Below are positions 24,461 to 36,397 of a DNA stretch of 64,000 nt, piece after piece (the stretch's first letter is position 1; each line of letters begins with the position of its first letter). A program made the position numbers and the translations under genes. The stretch is from Euryodendron excelsum (lineage: Eukaryota > Streptophyta > Magnoliopsida > Ericales > Pentaphylacaceae), in contig CM065392.1 of assembly GCA_033060915.1 (NCBI GenBank), forward strand, positions 15,223,501-15,287,500, in the 5' to 3' direction. Below the pieces are notes generated by a model. It saw only the letters and a list, made by a program, of their open reading frames with translations, searched no databases and had not been told where the DNA came from.

Positions 24461-25674
24461 TTGGAATCCAGATCGTCTATCCCCTTCTTGTGTTCTCTTC
24501 TATGCTATATGCATTTTATTGGGCCATGTCATTATTATTAATGACACTTTAATGTTTATTCTGTACCTACATATTAGATTTAATAAATATAACAAATAAA
24601 ATGTATAACAAGTAACAAACTAATACAGAAATTCTTTCTAAATTAAAACTCTTTTTAAATCAAAATCTTTTCTCTAATCTCATAAAAACCCTAGGATTCT
24701 TCATATAGCAGCCAGTTGGACTTGATCTTTTTCTAGACAAGTGAATCAGTGAACAAGAACTTCTTAACGGATCAGAAGTAACATTAGCAGATGACATAGG
24801 GCCACTGTTTCGATCTAAGTTTGCTGTAACCAGGGCGACAACTGCATGAACAAAACATCCAACCCATTGGAACTTCGTACTGGTGCCGACTATACGAAGA
24901 TCAGCAAACAAAGAAAAGGAGGATTATTGACAAGGAGAACAACTCTAAAAAAAATCTACCCGTGGATGTGAGACTCTGTTGCAGAGATTGTGAGTATTAA
25001 CATTGGCAAGGCACCTTTGCAGGTGCATATTTACTCTAATGGTGAAAGGAATGAATCTTCAAACGGCACAATCAGATTGATCATAGAAAAAGCTGTTGCC
25101 GAGAGCTGCCCCTATCATTAAGGCAAGATGAAGGGGGAAGCCCCATCCCGACCGTGGTGTTATTTTGGTGGAAGAACACAAAGCAAAGAAGTTGTCGTCA
25201 GTCCTGATGAAGTGAAGAGAAGAGAAGAGAAGAGCAGAGAAGCTGACTGATATAGGCATCAACAACCTACTGCACTCCACAACTGAAAAATCGGGGGATA
25301 TACTTATTCAAGCTAAATGGCTGCTTGTTATATCTTCAAGACCAGACCTGTTCTGTTGAGAGACCTTTTTGGGGCTTTGCAGCCACTTTTGTTTACTTAG
25401 GAAATGCAGAAATTCAGCTGAAGAAATTTCTTATGCAGAAATAGTGGATGTGTGTGATATCAGATGAAAGAGTTTTGATTTAGAAAGAGTTTTAACTTAA
25501 AAACAATTTCTATATTAGTTTGTTACCTACTATACATTTTGTTTGTTATATTTATTAAATCTAATATGTAGGTACAAAATAAGCATTAATATGCCATTAA
25601 TAATGATAACATGACCTAATAGAATGCATGGGGCATAGAATGAGACACAAGAATAGAGTAGATGATCTACGTTC
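24461..25674. mobile_element. Long-inverted-repeat element with gene-like centre (Pack-MULE-like candidate)
   Basis: The left arm (about 24,461-24,690) and right arm (about 25,445-25,674) are inverted copies. Landmarks include TACCTACATATTAGATTTAA, the continuation ATAAATATAACAAA, and GTAACAAACTAATA, with high identity over about 200 bp. The 750-bp centre is clearly richer in G and C than its flanks. It contains short open stretches on both strands, for example a + reading at about 24,970-25,119 containing NIGKAPLQVHIYSNGER, and minus ORFs at 24660-24911 and 25059-25280. This suggests captured host exons, but I cannot identify the donor. No transposase is present. Confidence 0.7.
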
Positions 25675-25709
25675 TTATTTTTTAAGGGAATTATCAGCAC
25701 AGACGGACT

Positions 25710-26060
25710 TAGGGGTGGCCACCCGTTTGGTCCGCCCCTCATTTGAGGGCTTGAAAATTTTTTTTTGTTCCGATTTATTTTAATGGGCAAGCTTTGGAAT
25801 TGAGTTTGAAGTTCGGCTCGACTCAACCGAAATATATATAAAATAATATATTTTAATATTTATGTATTTAGATTTTATATTATTTAAACTTATATTTGAA
25901 GAAAAAATATTTATTAAAAATATTTATAGGTTAAATGGGCAAGCTTGACGGACTTGGAAATTATAGTTTATATTTTGGGCAGGCTTGATATTTGGTTTAA
26001 GTCTAATAGAAAAAAAAAATTAGAATAGGCCCGGCTCAACTCGACAATTATCCACTTGTA
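25710..26060. mobile_element. hAT-like MITE, 351 bp
   Basis: It starts TAGGGGTGGCCACCCG and ends TTATCCACTTGTA, an imperfect inverted pair. The flanking 8-mers GACGGACT (25702-25709) and GACGAACC (26061-26068) match at 6 of 8, compatible with an old hAT 8-bp duplication. The interior (GAAGAAAAAATATTTAT, AATGGGCAAGCTTG) parallels the copy at 38647-38990. Confidence 0.7.
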
Positions 26061-28264
26061 GACGAACCCAAGTGTAGACAGTAGAGGACATAATCTCCCC
26101 TACTTTGATAAAATTTCATTGGAATCCTATATATTTTGAGTATTTATAAAAAATAAAAATAAATAGTGTGTATTGGCCCTCTTAATTTGATAAAATTCTA
26201 TTTAGACCCTATAGATTTTGAGCATTTTTTAGAAAATCAGTATGTACCAACAAAATTTAAAAATTTTACCTTAATTTTTCAAAATTAAAATTTTTTTACC
26301 TTTAGTGTACCAACAAAATTTAAAAAAAAAAAATTTACCTTCACCTTCTACCATTCAAGAAAATTTACCTTGCTCCCGACACAAATTGTTTTCATACTTG
26401 AATTCAATATTTGTAATTTCATATTTGTGCGGAAAGCACTTAATAATGCGGCGGCCCATGAGCTTGCTAGAAAGCATGTGTTTGGTGTAGTTATTTTTTG
26501 TTGTCTGTCCTGTTGTGACCCCTGACCCTCTGCTTATAATCGTATGATTTCTTTTTCACCTATCAATAAATTCCTACCCGTTATTTTGACTAAAAATAAT
26601 ACTATTCTAATTGTGTGCTGTAATAATTGGAATCACAAGTGAAGGCGGTGGCACATTAATAAATATCATTGTGACTTCTCGAGAAAATGCAGTCAAACAT
26701 GTTCGGCTCAACTTAGTGCACCTCAGTTAATTTATTTTCAATCTAGTTAAAGGTAGGTAATTCACACGAGTATTAAGAGGTTTATAAAAAATAAATCTTT
26801 TACAATTTAATCTTAAGAGAATTGCTAAATTTTAAACTCAGAATATCGTCTCTTTATTCTACTGGGCTACTCCTGTCGATTAAGTTCTCAAAAAAATATG
26901 ACACTAGTGTTTATAAAATGAATGTAGTTAATGAAAAAAAATTCAAACTTCGTAATTTATGACCATTAGACAATTAGTGCAGGAAAATTCACCCCTCCAA
27001 CCAACTTGCAAATAACAGTAAAAAATAACCTTGCAGCTTTACAAATTACGTTTCACGATTGTATTTGAATTGCATTTATATATTTTTAAAGTAACAAATA
27101 ACAGTTTTAAGCTCATATTTAAGTATGGTAAACACCCATAAAAGTTTTCAATGTATTCACGTTTCTATCTCTGATATAAGTGAATCCCCACTAAAATATC
27201 TACACTTCCAAAAACAAAAAAGCAAAAAAAAAGCCTACTAGAATGATATTGCAATACAATCAACAATTCATAGAGAATGATTTGGCTGAATGTAAACTAT
27301 ACCAAAAAAAAAAAAGCCTACTGCAATGATATGGCCATTCAATCGGATAATTCGTACGTATTTTATATAGAGAATAATGTGGCTAAATGTGAGTCTTTGA
27401 CTTTATTACAACAAAACACCTGTCATGATAGCTTTTAACTATATAATAAAAAAATTAAAAAATCTATGTCACATCATCCTTGTGAAATTTTTTTTTGGAA
27501 TTATGGCATTTTTAAAAAAATAACTATATACATATGATTCCTCAATTTCCCGAGTATAGGCTAACAAATCTTCAATAAGTATGTTGTCCCAAGCATAATA
27601 TAGTTGTCTTATTGCATCATTTAATGCGAACTCTTAATACTACTCTTCTAAGTGAGAAAAAAAATTATATTTTTCCATTAGAAATAAATTTTGAAAAAAG
27701 AATTTGACATTATCCGAAATATATCAAAATGAATTGCAAATTGCCATCACCGTTAAACAGAAACCGCCAGAGTCATCCAAACAGTTACGGTAGTAAAGCA
27801 TTAAATTTAATAGCCAATTTGGAACTTGGGGGAGTGAAGGAAATTAGGAAAGAGAAAAAATGAAAAATGAAAAGAAATAAGAAAGAGAAAGAGAAAGAGA
27901 AAGCATATTTATTTTTTTCTCTCATTTTTTTTCTTTTTCTTCTAGATAAAATTAAATAAAGAAAAAGAAAATTTAAAATATTCCCTTCCCCAACTTTCAA
28001 ACTGGCTGTAAAAGAAAAAGCATGTGGTGCCCTGGGCCAATCTTGGGCAACAAGGGGAATTTCTGTCGGTTTTTTGGGAATAAACCTAAGAACTTTCGGT
28101 GTAGGCATCAACCATACACGCATGCATGATGCATGAAACACCCAAATAAATTCCATCTATATAAATATATTATTACATAAAAATAGGCTAACAAAGGTTT
28201 ATCTTTCCCGTCACCCTTTCATCATGTCACTATTTGAATGACATCATCATTGACACCCTGTCAA
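26061..28264. other. Non-coding stretch
   Basis: AT-rich intergenic DNA with a local duplication near 26,110-26,330 (TTTGATAAAATT..TTTTGAG and TACCAACAAAATTTAAAAA, each twice) and a duplicated AAAGCCTACT..AATGATAT segment at 27,230-27,370. The minus ORF at 27785-28156 is dominated by purine-rich low complexity and is not recognised as a gene. Confidence 0.5.
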
Positions 28265-28394
28265 AAATTATTTCATGCTTTTAGAACATTACTCCACCTC
28301 TCACATAAGAGGTGAGGCTCACTTGTTAAGTAGAGTGGGACCCACCTCTTATGTGAGAGATGAAACAATGCTCCAAGAGCATGGAATCATTTCT
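28265..28394. repeat. Near-perfect 130-bp inverted repeat (hairpin)
   Basis: The inner 17 bp CTCTCACATAAGAGGTG (left) and CACCTCTTATGTGAGAG (right) are perfectly complementary. Pairing continues outward with scattered transition mismatches through TGCTTTTAGAACATT on the left and its partner (28,368-28,385) on the right, giving arms of about 60 bp. The loop is about 15-20 bp. It could be a minimal MITE; its transcript would fold into a long hairpin resembling a young miRNA or siRNA precursor. Confidence 0.8.
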
Positions 28395-28486
28395 CTTTCC
28401 TCCTTTATTTTTTTTCTTTCTATTTGTGATGGAACCTCCTCCTTCTTAAGCGAGGCAATTTAAATTTCACTTTTTCTTCTTGAACA

Positions 28487-28490
<4 letters not shown>

Positions 28491-28566
<76 letters not shown>
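28491..28566. repeat. (TC)n microsatellite, about 76 bp
   Basis: Uninterrupted TC dinucleotides, about 38 units, ending at TCTCTCGTGT. Perfect purity over this length implies a recent or highly mutable tract. Confidence 0.95.
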
Positions 28567-28569
<3 letters not shown>

Positions 28570-28739
28570 TAAGTGCAGAGCTAAAATTTTAATTTGTTTA
28601 GGACTATGCCAAAATTTAATAAATTACAAAATAAAATAATTTATAAAACATGTATATGTAAAAGTTATATGAACAAAACAATTTTACAATTATTATATAA
28701 CAAATGTGTACATAAACAAATATATATTCAAAAATATTC

Positions 28740-29300
28740 AAGAAAAATTACCTATTGAAATTGTGTCTGATGGTTTTTCATTTAATAGATTTCATGTGTT
28801 ATCGAATTTGAATTGATAGGTTTAAAAAGTTCCTTTTCGATATAGACAATCATACAATTTGCAACAAACTCATCCTCCATCTTGTTGCTAAGCAATTTTA
28901 ACATGCTTCATAGCTTAAAATGCTCATTCAGTAGTTGTAGTAATAAGAAGAGTTAAAACAAGACGAATGAACTTATCGATTAGATAATAGTGATGTGACT
29001 TATTTGTTTCAACTAATCTTTGAAATAATTTAGAAATTGTTGACATATTATGAAATTATTGATGATGAGGCACATCAAATTCATAATGTTCCTAATGACA
29101 TCTCAAATAATGCATATTCTGTTTAGTGAAATCATTTGAATAAAATTTATCAATAAGATTGTAAATCTTATCAATTTTTAATGACTTAAAATCATCTTTT
29201 AGTTTTAAAACTGAGCTAAGTATAAGAAGTGCCAACATTTGATAGAGAAGATGTATTACTTTTTGATATATCAACTTTTGGTTTGAAGAATGAAAAAAAT
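28740..29300 (-). pseudogene. hAT-family transposase relic, C-terminal dimerisation region
   Basis: The minus-strand translation gives pieces of the C-terminal end of a TTF/ZMYM1-type hAT transposase. In order they are HLLYQMLALLILSSVLKLKD, DKIYNLIDKFYSNDFTKQ, MSTISKLFQRLVETNKSHHY, then YLIDKFIRLVLTLL, TTTTE*AF*AMK, and after a frameshift NKMEDEFVANCMIVYIEKEL. The LTLL..TTTTE-AF-AMK stretch is the diagnostic dimerisation motif (usually TATTERAFSAM). At least four stops and one frameshift show that it is dead. The N-terminal zinc finger and catalytic part are missing. It lies next to the Tourist-like MITE at 29493. Confidence 0.8.
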
Positions 29301-29492
29301 ATTTGTTTCTTCTCTTGTTACCTTCATGTGCCATTATAAAATAATCAAATACGAATAAACAAGAACATAAGAAAAAACAAAAATAAAAAAAATTCCTCAA
29401 CCTTTTTCTAGACAAAATGATCACCTAGGGGTAAAAGAAAAACTCCTCAACCCTCTTGGAATAATATAACATTATCAATGTTAGTAAACTAA

Positions 29493-29727
29493 GGGTGTGT
29501 TTGGTTGAGCTTATTGGTTAGCTTTTTTGCAAGCTTATAAGCAAAAAAGCCAATAAAAGTTAGCTTTTTTGCCTTTTTTTTTTTTTGCTTTTTTGTTTAT
29601 TTTTATCTAAACTAAAATTAGAAAAGCAAAAAAGCTTGAAAAACTTAACTTTTTTACTAACAAGCTTAACTTTTTTTACTAGCAAGCTTAAAAAAAGCTT
29701 CATTTTTAAGCCCAACCAAACACACCC
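29493..29727. mobile_element. Tourist-like (PIF/Harbinger) MITE, 235 bp
   Basis: The ends GGGTGTGTTTGGTTG and CAACCAAACACACCC are perfect 15-bp inverted repeats, apart from one extra C just inside the right end. A perfect TAA target duplication flanks them (29490-29492 and 29728-29730). The interior consists of repeated AAGCTT and AAAAAGC words that are largely self-complementary. No coding capacity. It is one of the best-preserved elements in the window. Confidence 0.88.
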
Positions 29728-29825
29728 TAAATAGAAATTTATTTATTTATGCTTTAGAAATGAAAATGAACCTCTCAGTCCGTGGAAGATTGAAAGCTTA
29801 ATCTCTTAATTGTTGCACTTAATGT

Positions 29826-32800
29826 TGTAAGCACCTCATTTTTACCCGTTCGACCAGACTCACATTCAAAACGACACAGATACATTCAAGCCCAAACCGA
29901 TTTTGCAGACTCAATCCAGTTAATCAACCGCTTCGCGAGTACGCCAGGCCCAATAAATGTAAAATGATCAAAATGTCCTTGGGGCATCGATCGGTCAAAT
30001 TCTAGTTGGCACGTCTTCTTAAAGACAGTAAGTCAATTTTTCAACCTCAATTCTAGTTTCAATTTCAGTCCAGATCAGTCAAACTCAATTCGATATGTCT
30101 TTCGAGAAAATTAATCCCTCATACGGTAAGTTCATTCAACAAGACACATTTACCGAGAAAGTACAAAACCCCTTGGAACAATAAGTCCCTTCACACCCAT
30201 TGACCGGGACAAAACCCAAGTCCTCAAGATGATAGAGCGGTTCACTTCTGGCACCAGCTAGCCCGCCAATGTAGAATCTTCGCTATTTGACATGTTGATC
30301 AAGAAAGTACCTAAGGCCCTAAGGCGATAAGACCATCGAGCAGCTTCCCGAGATCAGATAGTTTTCTTAAATGAACACACATCGTTAAAATGATGGACAC
30401 ACAAACATTGCAACTGTCAAAGTGACAAAAATACTCACAAATAGGTTGACATCGAAAATACCAACAAACCCCCTATGTCACACGACCAAACATGCCTATT
30501 GGCTGTGGCACGTTTATCGAAAGATTTGATACCTTTATAAACCAATTCGTCACACACCGGTAAAGTGATGAAAACACTCAAAACCTAGGTTAACACCAGT
30601 GCCTGGTAGCCCATTCCGGTGAAAAATGATAAAATTGCCCTAGTAGACCCTACTGGTACACTTCTCGAGAAAGCACCTAAAATCTCAGAGAGGTAAGTTC
30701 ACCCTTCCAAGATTGTCCTAAAAGGCAATTCAGCACGTTTTAGTGTCTTCGAGTCATTTCTAGATTAATTCTGATAGCATTCGATCAAAATGATAATTTG
30801 GCCCCTAGGTATCCAATTGACTCTAGGTATCAACTGCTTACCTTTCGAGAATGCTTCTAACAATATTCTTAACCTTCCAGTACCTTTCTGGACCATTCTA
30901 ATTCAATTCTAGTAAACTCAATACAAAATTACCATTTTGCACTTAATGGGCCGACTGCCTTTTCCAATCACACCAGCTCTGGGTATCAAATCGGCAATCC
31001 CTCGAAACACTCTTAATAATATTTCTAACCTTTGAGTCGTCTCACAGGCAACCCCAGACCGATTCTTGTGTTTCACGGCTCAAATGATCGTTTTGCCCTT
31101 AGTAGGCCAATCACCCTTTTTAACTACTCCAACTATAATTATCAAGCCAGTTACCTCGAGGGTACTCTTTTAGGGGTTCCCATCCATTCCCGGTTGAGTC
31201 TTGCTACTCAGAGCCTTCTGGACCATTCCCGAACTTTTCAGAGTCACTTCTAGTGAAGCCAGGTCAAAAATTGCGTGGTAGTCACTAGGATAGACTCCCA
31301 AATCTTTTGTCTTACATCCCAAAAGTCAAAGATCTGTTTCTTGCCGACCTAACAGTTTTCCTAAGGGGGTGGTGCCACTAGTAATGGCGCCATGCCAAGG
31401 CTAATTTTAGCTACTTATAAATACAGGTCACCTCCCACTGTATTTTGGGTTTGAAAAATAGCTCCAGAAACTCTGCTTCTCTAAGAACAACCTCTGATTT
31501 TTTCCCAAAACCCTAATTCCTTCAAGCCTCTCTCCAAACCCTAGCCTCCATATACTCTAAATACCTAAACACTTGTCTCTCATCATCATTAAAGATCAAG
31601 TGCTGCATATTTAAAGTTCTCAAAATTCAAGCAAGTCCTTCATTAATGCAATAAGAAGACAAGGTAGGGTTCTATTTACTTTTATGTAATCCCCCTCTTT
31701 CTCTTCTCCCTCTTAGTCCACTTGGACTATTCTCTATTTTAATCCCCATCTTTTACCCTCTATTCTTGTGTGCTTGAAACAAACGACCTCCCAGTTCATG
31801 CCTAGGGAGGCCTTGGAAGAAGTCATTGTGTCGAGGATTTTCTTCAAGTTCAACCTAAGACGGTGTGGGTCTGGCCCCCTTGATTATGTAATGAAACCTA
31901 GCCTTGTATATTTACGTCCCTATTGCATTGTGGTTATTATATTTATGCATTGCATTTGATATCGCATTCAAAAGCTTTCTTTAAAACTTGCATTTAGAAA
32001 AGTTATTTTCAAGCTTGTTTTCAAAATGACAACCCTAAGATGATTCTAGCCATTCCATGATTATGATTGTTTTAGGAAAGTGTTATATTCAATAAGACCA
32101 TCAAGGTTTATATTAGGGTTTCAAACTCTAATTATTTTTAAAATCACAACCCTAGAATGGTTCTAATCTTCTCATGAGTAGAATCGTTTTAGGAAAGTGA
32201 GATATTTAAAAGACTTTCAAAAGTCTATATTCAAATCTTTCTAAAATAGTTTTGCAAATCCACTTCCTAAAAATTCTTCTCAAAGATTTACTTTCCAAAA
32301 ACTTTGAGTCTCGAAATCTAAGTCAAATCCCTAGAGTCCATATTTAGAAAACTCGAGGTTTCTCACATAAAATCATAACTTTCTATTTACATCAAATCAT
32401 AAATTTTTAAAACCATTTTCTACATAAAATCATAGATTCCTAATTCAAAAGTCACAAAAAATGATAGATTTTCAAAACTAAAGCTTTCCAATTTCAAGTC
32501 AAATCAAATCTTGTCCAATACAAAACCAAATCAAATATCCTATTTCTAGAAATAAAATCTAATCTTCTGTTTTAAGAAATAGAAATCAAATATTTCCTAA
32601 TTTCAATTTTTTTCTAATGTCAATCTTTTCTAATTTCAAAACCTTTTCTCTACGAACTTTTCAAAAACAAAACTTTTCTTTTTCAATTGAAATCCAATCT
32701 TTCCAATTCAAATACATTGCATAAAACCTAGGTTGTAGGATTGCTTAAATCTCAAATTACCTCAAACTTAGGTCAAACCTTTTCAAACTCAATTTTCTTA

Positions 32801-34071
32801 ATTCAAACATTTCCTAAATTATATCTTTCCAAATTTTGACTTTTCAAATTTCAAATTCAAATCTTTCTTAATTCAAACCTTTTTTAAAATCAAATCTTTT
32901 CAAATTCTAATTTTTCAAATTTCAAATTCAAAATTAATTCAAACCTTTCCTAAATCAAGACTTTTCTAAAATAGAATTTTTTTAATTTGAAACTTTCCTA
33001 AAATCAAGCTTTCTAAAATCAAACTTTTCAAGTGCATCTTTAAATCTTAGGATACCAAAGTCCTAGTTCAACCCTAACATTGAGTTAGGAAACTTCAACT
33101 ATTTTTTAAGTCTAAATCCAAATGGTTTTCAAACCCCAATTCAAGTCTAGATAATTTTAAAGTTCAATTCAAACTTTCCAAGACAAGTTCAGGTACTATA
33201 TCAAAGTTCAATTTCAAATTCAAGTTTTATTGCAAAGTTAATTCTAAATTCGATTTCAAATCAAAGTCAATTTTAAATCAAAGTTTAATTTCCAATCTTC
33301 CAATCAAAGTTCAAACCAAGACCTTTTCAAGTCAAACTTTTCAAAAGCCATAAGGTGTCTTTTCAAATCAAACAATGCCCTAAAGTGTTTATTTTCAATC
33401 GGACCCCTTGTCTGAACTACGACTGACTTGATTTCCAATAAAGGGATACATAGGTAACCCTCATGAGTGCGGTCACAACTTTTTTCAAAATTTCAATTTT
33501 CCTTTTCAAAATATTTCTCCAAATTAAATTTTTTTCATGCACTTGCATACATCACATCATCCCTAAAGTGATGACACAAACCTCTTTCCAAAATTCTTAA
33601 AATTGATATAATTTGACATTTAGTAACCAGAGATTCTAAATAAGTGAACCTAGGGTGGTAAGACATGTAGGTATCACAAGGGCGAGATAGGGTGATAGCC
33701 TAGTGCATCTTCCTTATGTATAACCAAACTCTGAACCTAGAAACACTGTTTTTAAAAGACCAAAATGAAGCTATTTAAAAAAGAAAAAAAAAAGGAGAGG
33801 GCTTAAATCTTTCCAAAGGTTGCCAAATAACCAAGTTTCTTAAAAATCCTTTCAAGAGGAAGTTTTTGTTCAAATGTTTTCCAAAAACTATAAGTTGGAT
33901 CTTTTGATTGTGCTTAGTTTTAAGTGACTCCAAAATCTTTTCTCTAAAGCTCTTATTCAAATCAATTCCTAATTTAGACCTAATTGCACTCGTCCTTCTA
34001 GGAAGATGAGTTCTAACGAGAAAGCATCGTGTGTATTTCCCACACTCGAGTGTGAAAATCAGGGCACGACA
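29826..34071 (+). mobile_element. Giant solo LTR copy C (4,246 bp) with perfect 5-bp duplication
   Basis: It starts TGTAAGCACC and ends GGGCACGACA, flanked on both sides by AATGT (29821-29825 and 34072-34076). It has the same layout as copy B: GACCAAAATGCCC-like and CTCTGGGTATCAA phrases upstream, TATAAATA at 31416-31423, the TCTCCCTCTTAGTCCACTTGG and CTTGAAACAA blocks after it, the G-poor tract, the CGGTCACAAC island (33,396-33,480), and the GTAGGTATCACAAGGGCGAG terminal block. It is visibly more diverged and shorter than A and B, so it is older. With no internal region, it arose by LTR-LTR recombination or equivalent loss. Confidence 0.93.
31416..31423 (+). promoter_or_regulatory. TATA box of giant LTR C
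   Basis: TATAAATA in CTACTTATAAATACAGG, at the position matching 4824 of copy B. Its preservation in a diverged copy supports its being the family's core promoter. Confidence 0.6.
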
Positions 34072-34337
34072 AATGTCTTGCTAAATTCTATTATAGAGAA
34101 TTTTATCCTTTTATGCCCCATTGTTCAACTTCAATTAAAAAAAAATTCTGTATAAAAAAATAAAAAAAGAATCAAACATTCAAACATGTTTTGAATTTGT
34201 AAACAAAAGACAAGTTTTGCACTTATCTTATTTGAAGAATGTAAAGACAAATTCTAGTTATGCACTTTTCCATCTTAACTAGTTATTGTCTTCTCTTCTT
34301 TTTTTTTTTTTTCTTTAATTTTGGGTTAATAATGACT

Positions 34338-36042
34338 TGTTGACTTAAGGTTGATCTCCATATTAATTTTGATTATAACAAAATCATGTGTATGTTATTT
34401 AATGATTTTACTAAAATGTGCAGATCAGTTAATAATTATTTTGACAAACAACATGGTAAAGTTTTTAAGTTAATTATCATACACATGATAAAAATGGATT
34501 TGTTTCATCTCGAAGAGATTGAAGGTCTTATGAGATTTCAAGAGTTTATTCAGTGTTCAAGCATTCATGGAATATTGTTAGAAGGGTTTCAAAGATCTCT
34601 TGGAACTCATATATAAAGATTAGAATGCAAAATGAAGAGCTTGATCAAAAATCAAGTGCTGGTAGATTTCAAACAAGTGGTAAACACCTTATAAATATGG
34701 TTGACACCATAACCATCGTTGTTGAAGATTTCTTTGAAGAACTAGAACCTATTGTCAACATCATTCAAAGATGGTTGACACCTTATTATTGAAGATCCTT
34801 ATAAGACTTTGTAAGTTATTGCTGACACTATACATATATAGTCAACACCTTTTGCTGAAGACCCTTAATTCTCAAAAAAAAAAAAAATGGAAAATCCACA
34901 ACTAGTGTCAACACCATGCAATTACTGTTAACACCTTGTTCAAAGCTCAGTTTGTTCAAATCTTACTCTTTGCTCTTGTCAGTACATCTCAAATATGATT
35001 GATACCTTGGAAAGGTTTAACTTCATAAAGTATACTCTAGCTATGGTCAATACCTTAAATGGTTATGGTTGACACCTTAAAGGCAGTGAGCTAATGAAGA
35101 AAAATAGCCCCCGATATGGTTGGCACCTTGTAAATATGGTTGACATCGTCAAAAGACATAATTGTAAGATTTGAATGAAGTGTTGACACTTTGGAAAGTT
35201 CTGGTTAATACCTTAAAGGCAGTGAGCTAATAAAGAAAGACAATCCAAAAAAATGATAGACACATTTAAAGACTAATTTTTGGGAATTGCTGAAATAGTT
35301 GACACCTCAAACACTAGTATCGACACCTTGGCTCCAACAGTCATAAATTTAAACGTTTTGAATAGGCTAAACTCATATTAAATGCTACTCTAACAATCTC
35401 CAACGACTGGAATTGATGAAGGGCTATATATGTAAGACTCCCAAGTCATTTATCACAATTAAAACAGAGAGATTAAGTGATAACAAGTGAAGAACAATCA
35501 CTCTCATTCATTACTCTGTTTTTTACACATTCGGGAATTTATTACTGAGCTGAAATCTGCTTATATACACTTAAGAGAATGTTTTCTTTGTATAAATCTT
35601 GTTTTATTCTTATATAAGGTTGTATACCTTGTGAGTTTGAGTGTAACTTGGGTAATACACTTGTAAGATTGAGTGATCTTGGATAACATCATTTGGAATT
35701 GAGAGTTCCAGCTGAATTCTTGTAAAGAAAGTGAGCTGGCTACTTGAAGCAACTAGAAGCTGTGTAAGGGACTTTATATAATAAAATACCTTTGAAAAGA
35801 TTAAGAAAAAAAGGACGTAGGTAAGGGTTGGCCAAACCTCTGTAAAAATCTTATGTCTTTATTTATTGCTTCTTACTTAGCTTTTATCTTCATCATCATC
35901 ATAACTTGTTTGCATATTGTCATATTACATTGAGGTTACTGTTCCATTGGTTAATGCATTACTAATCTGTAATTATTGCTACAAAGTTTTAATAACCCAA
36001 TTCACTCACTCCCCCCTCTTGGGTTGCTATCTTAGGCTAACA
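34338..36042 (+). mobile_element. SIRE/Maximus-like Ty1/copia solo LTR (1,705 bp), perfect 5-bp duplication
   Basis: It starts TGTTGACTTAAGG and ends GGCTAACA, flanked by TGACT on both sides (34333-34337 and 36043-36047). The start (followed by TTTTGATTATAACAAAATC) and the end (CCCAATTCACTCACTCCCCC, then CTCTTGGGTTGC) are typical of plant SIRE/Maximus-type copia LTRs. The same start TGTTGACTTAA and the same C-rich end occur in the minus-strand LTR at 55235-57370, so both belong to one family. Its central part repeats a GTTGACACCTT phrase many times. There is no internal coding region. Confidence 0.9.
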
Positions 36043-36397
36043 TGACTTTCTCCTTCAACCAGCTGTAGACTCCAATATATGAATATAGAAATCAGAAATC
36101 AATATCTCTACCTCTCTCTTAGGGTACTTTTTAATGATTAAGTAATTAATTTAATTTTTGTTGGGGTTAAGAATTAATATTAAAGTGGGTTGTGTTAGGT
36201 AATTGGGTTACAATAAAAGGTGTTGGATCGAGCAGTACAAAGGGGTGTGCTAGACAATATTGAGGCGGGCTAAACTTAGACATTAAAAAATTTGATCATT
36301 AAAAATGGGAGTTGGGCTAGGTTTGGCTCTCCTAGGCTATAGCCTAGGGAAGCCTCTAACTTCCCTCCGCCGTTACATACGTGAATTATCTATGGCC

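Noticed and set aside
27785..28156. Minus-strand ORF of 123 codons as a gene
   Set aside because: Most of it is F/S/K low complexity from a purine-rich tract; no motif recognised.
34620..35345. CRISPR-like array from the repeated GTTGACACCTT phrase
   Set aside because: The repeats are short and degenerate, the spacing is irregular and sits inside an LTR with defined ends and target duplication. The window is plant DNA.
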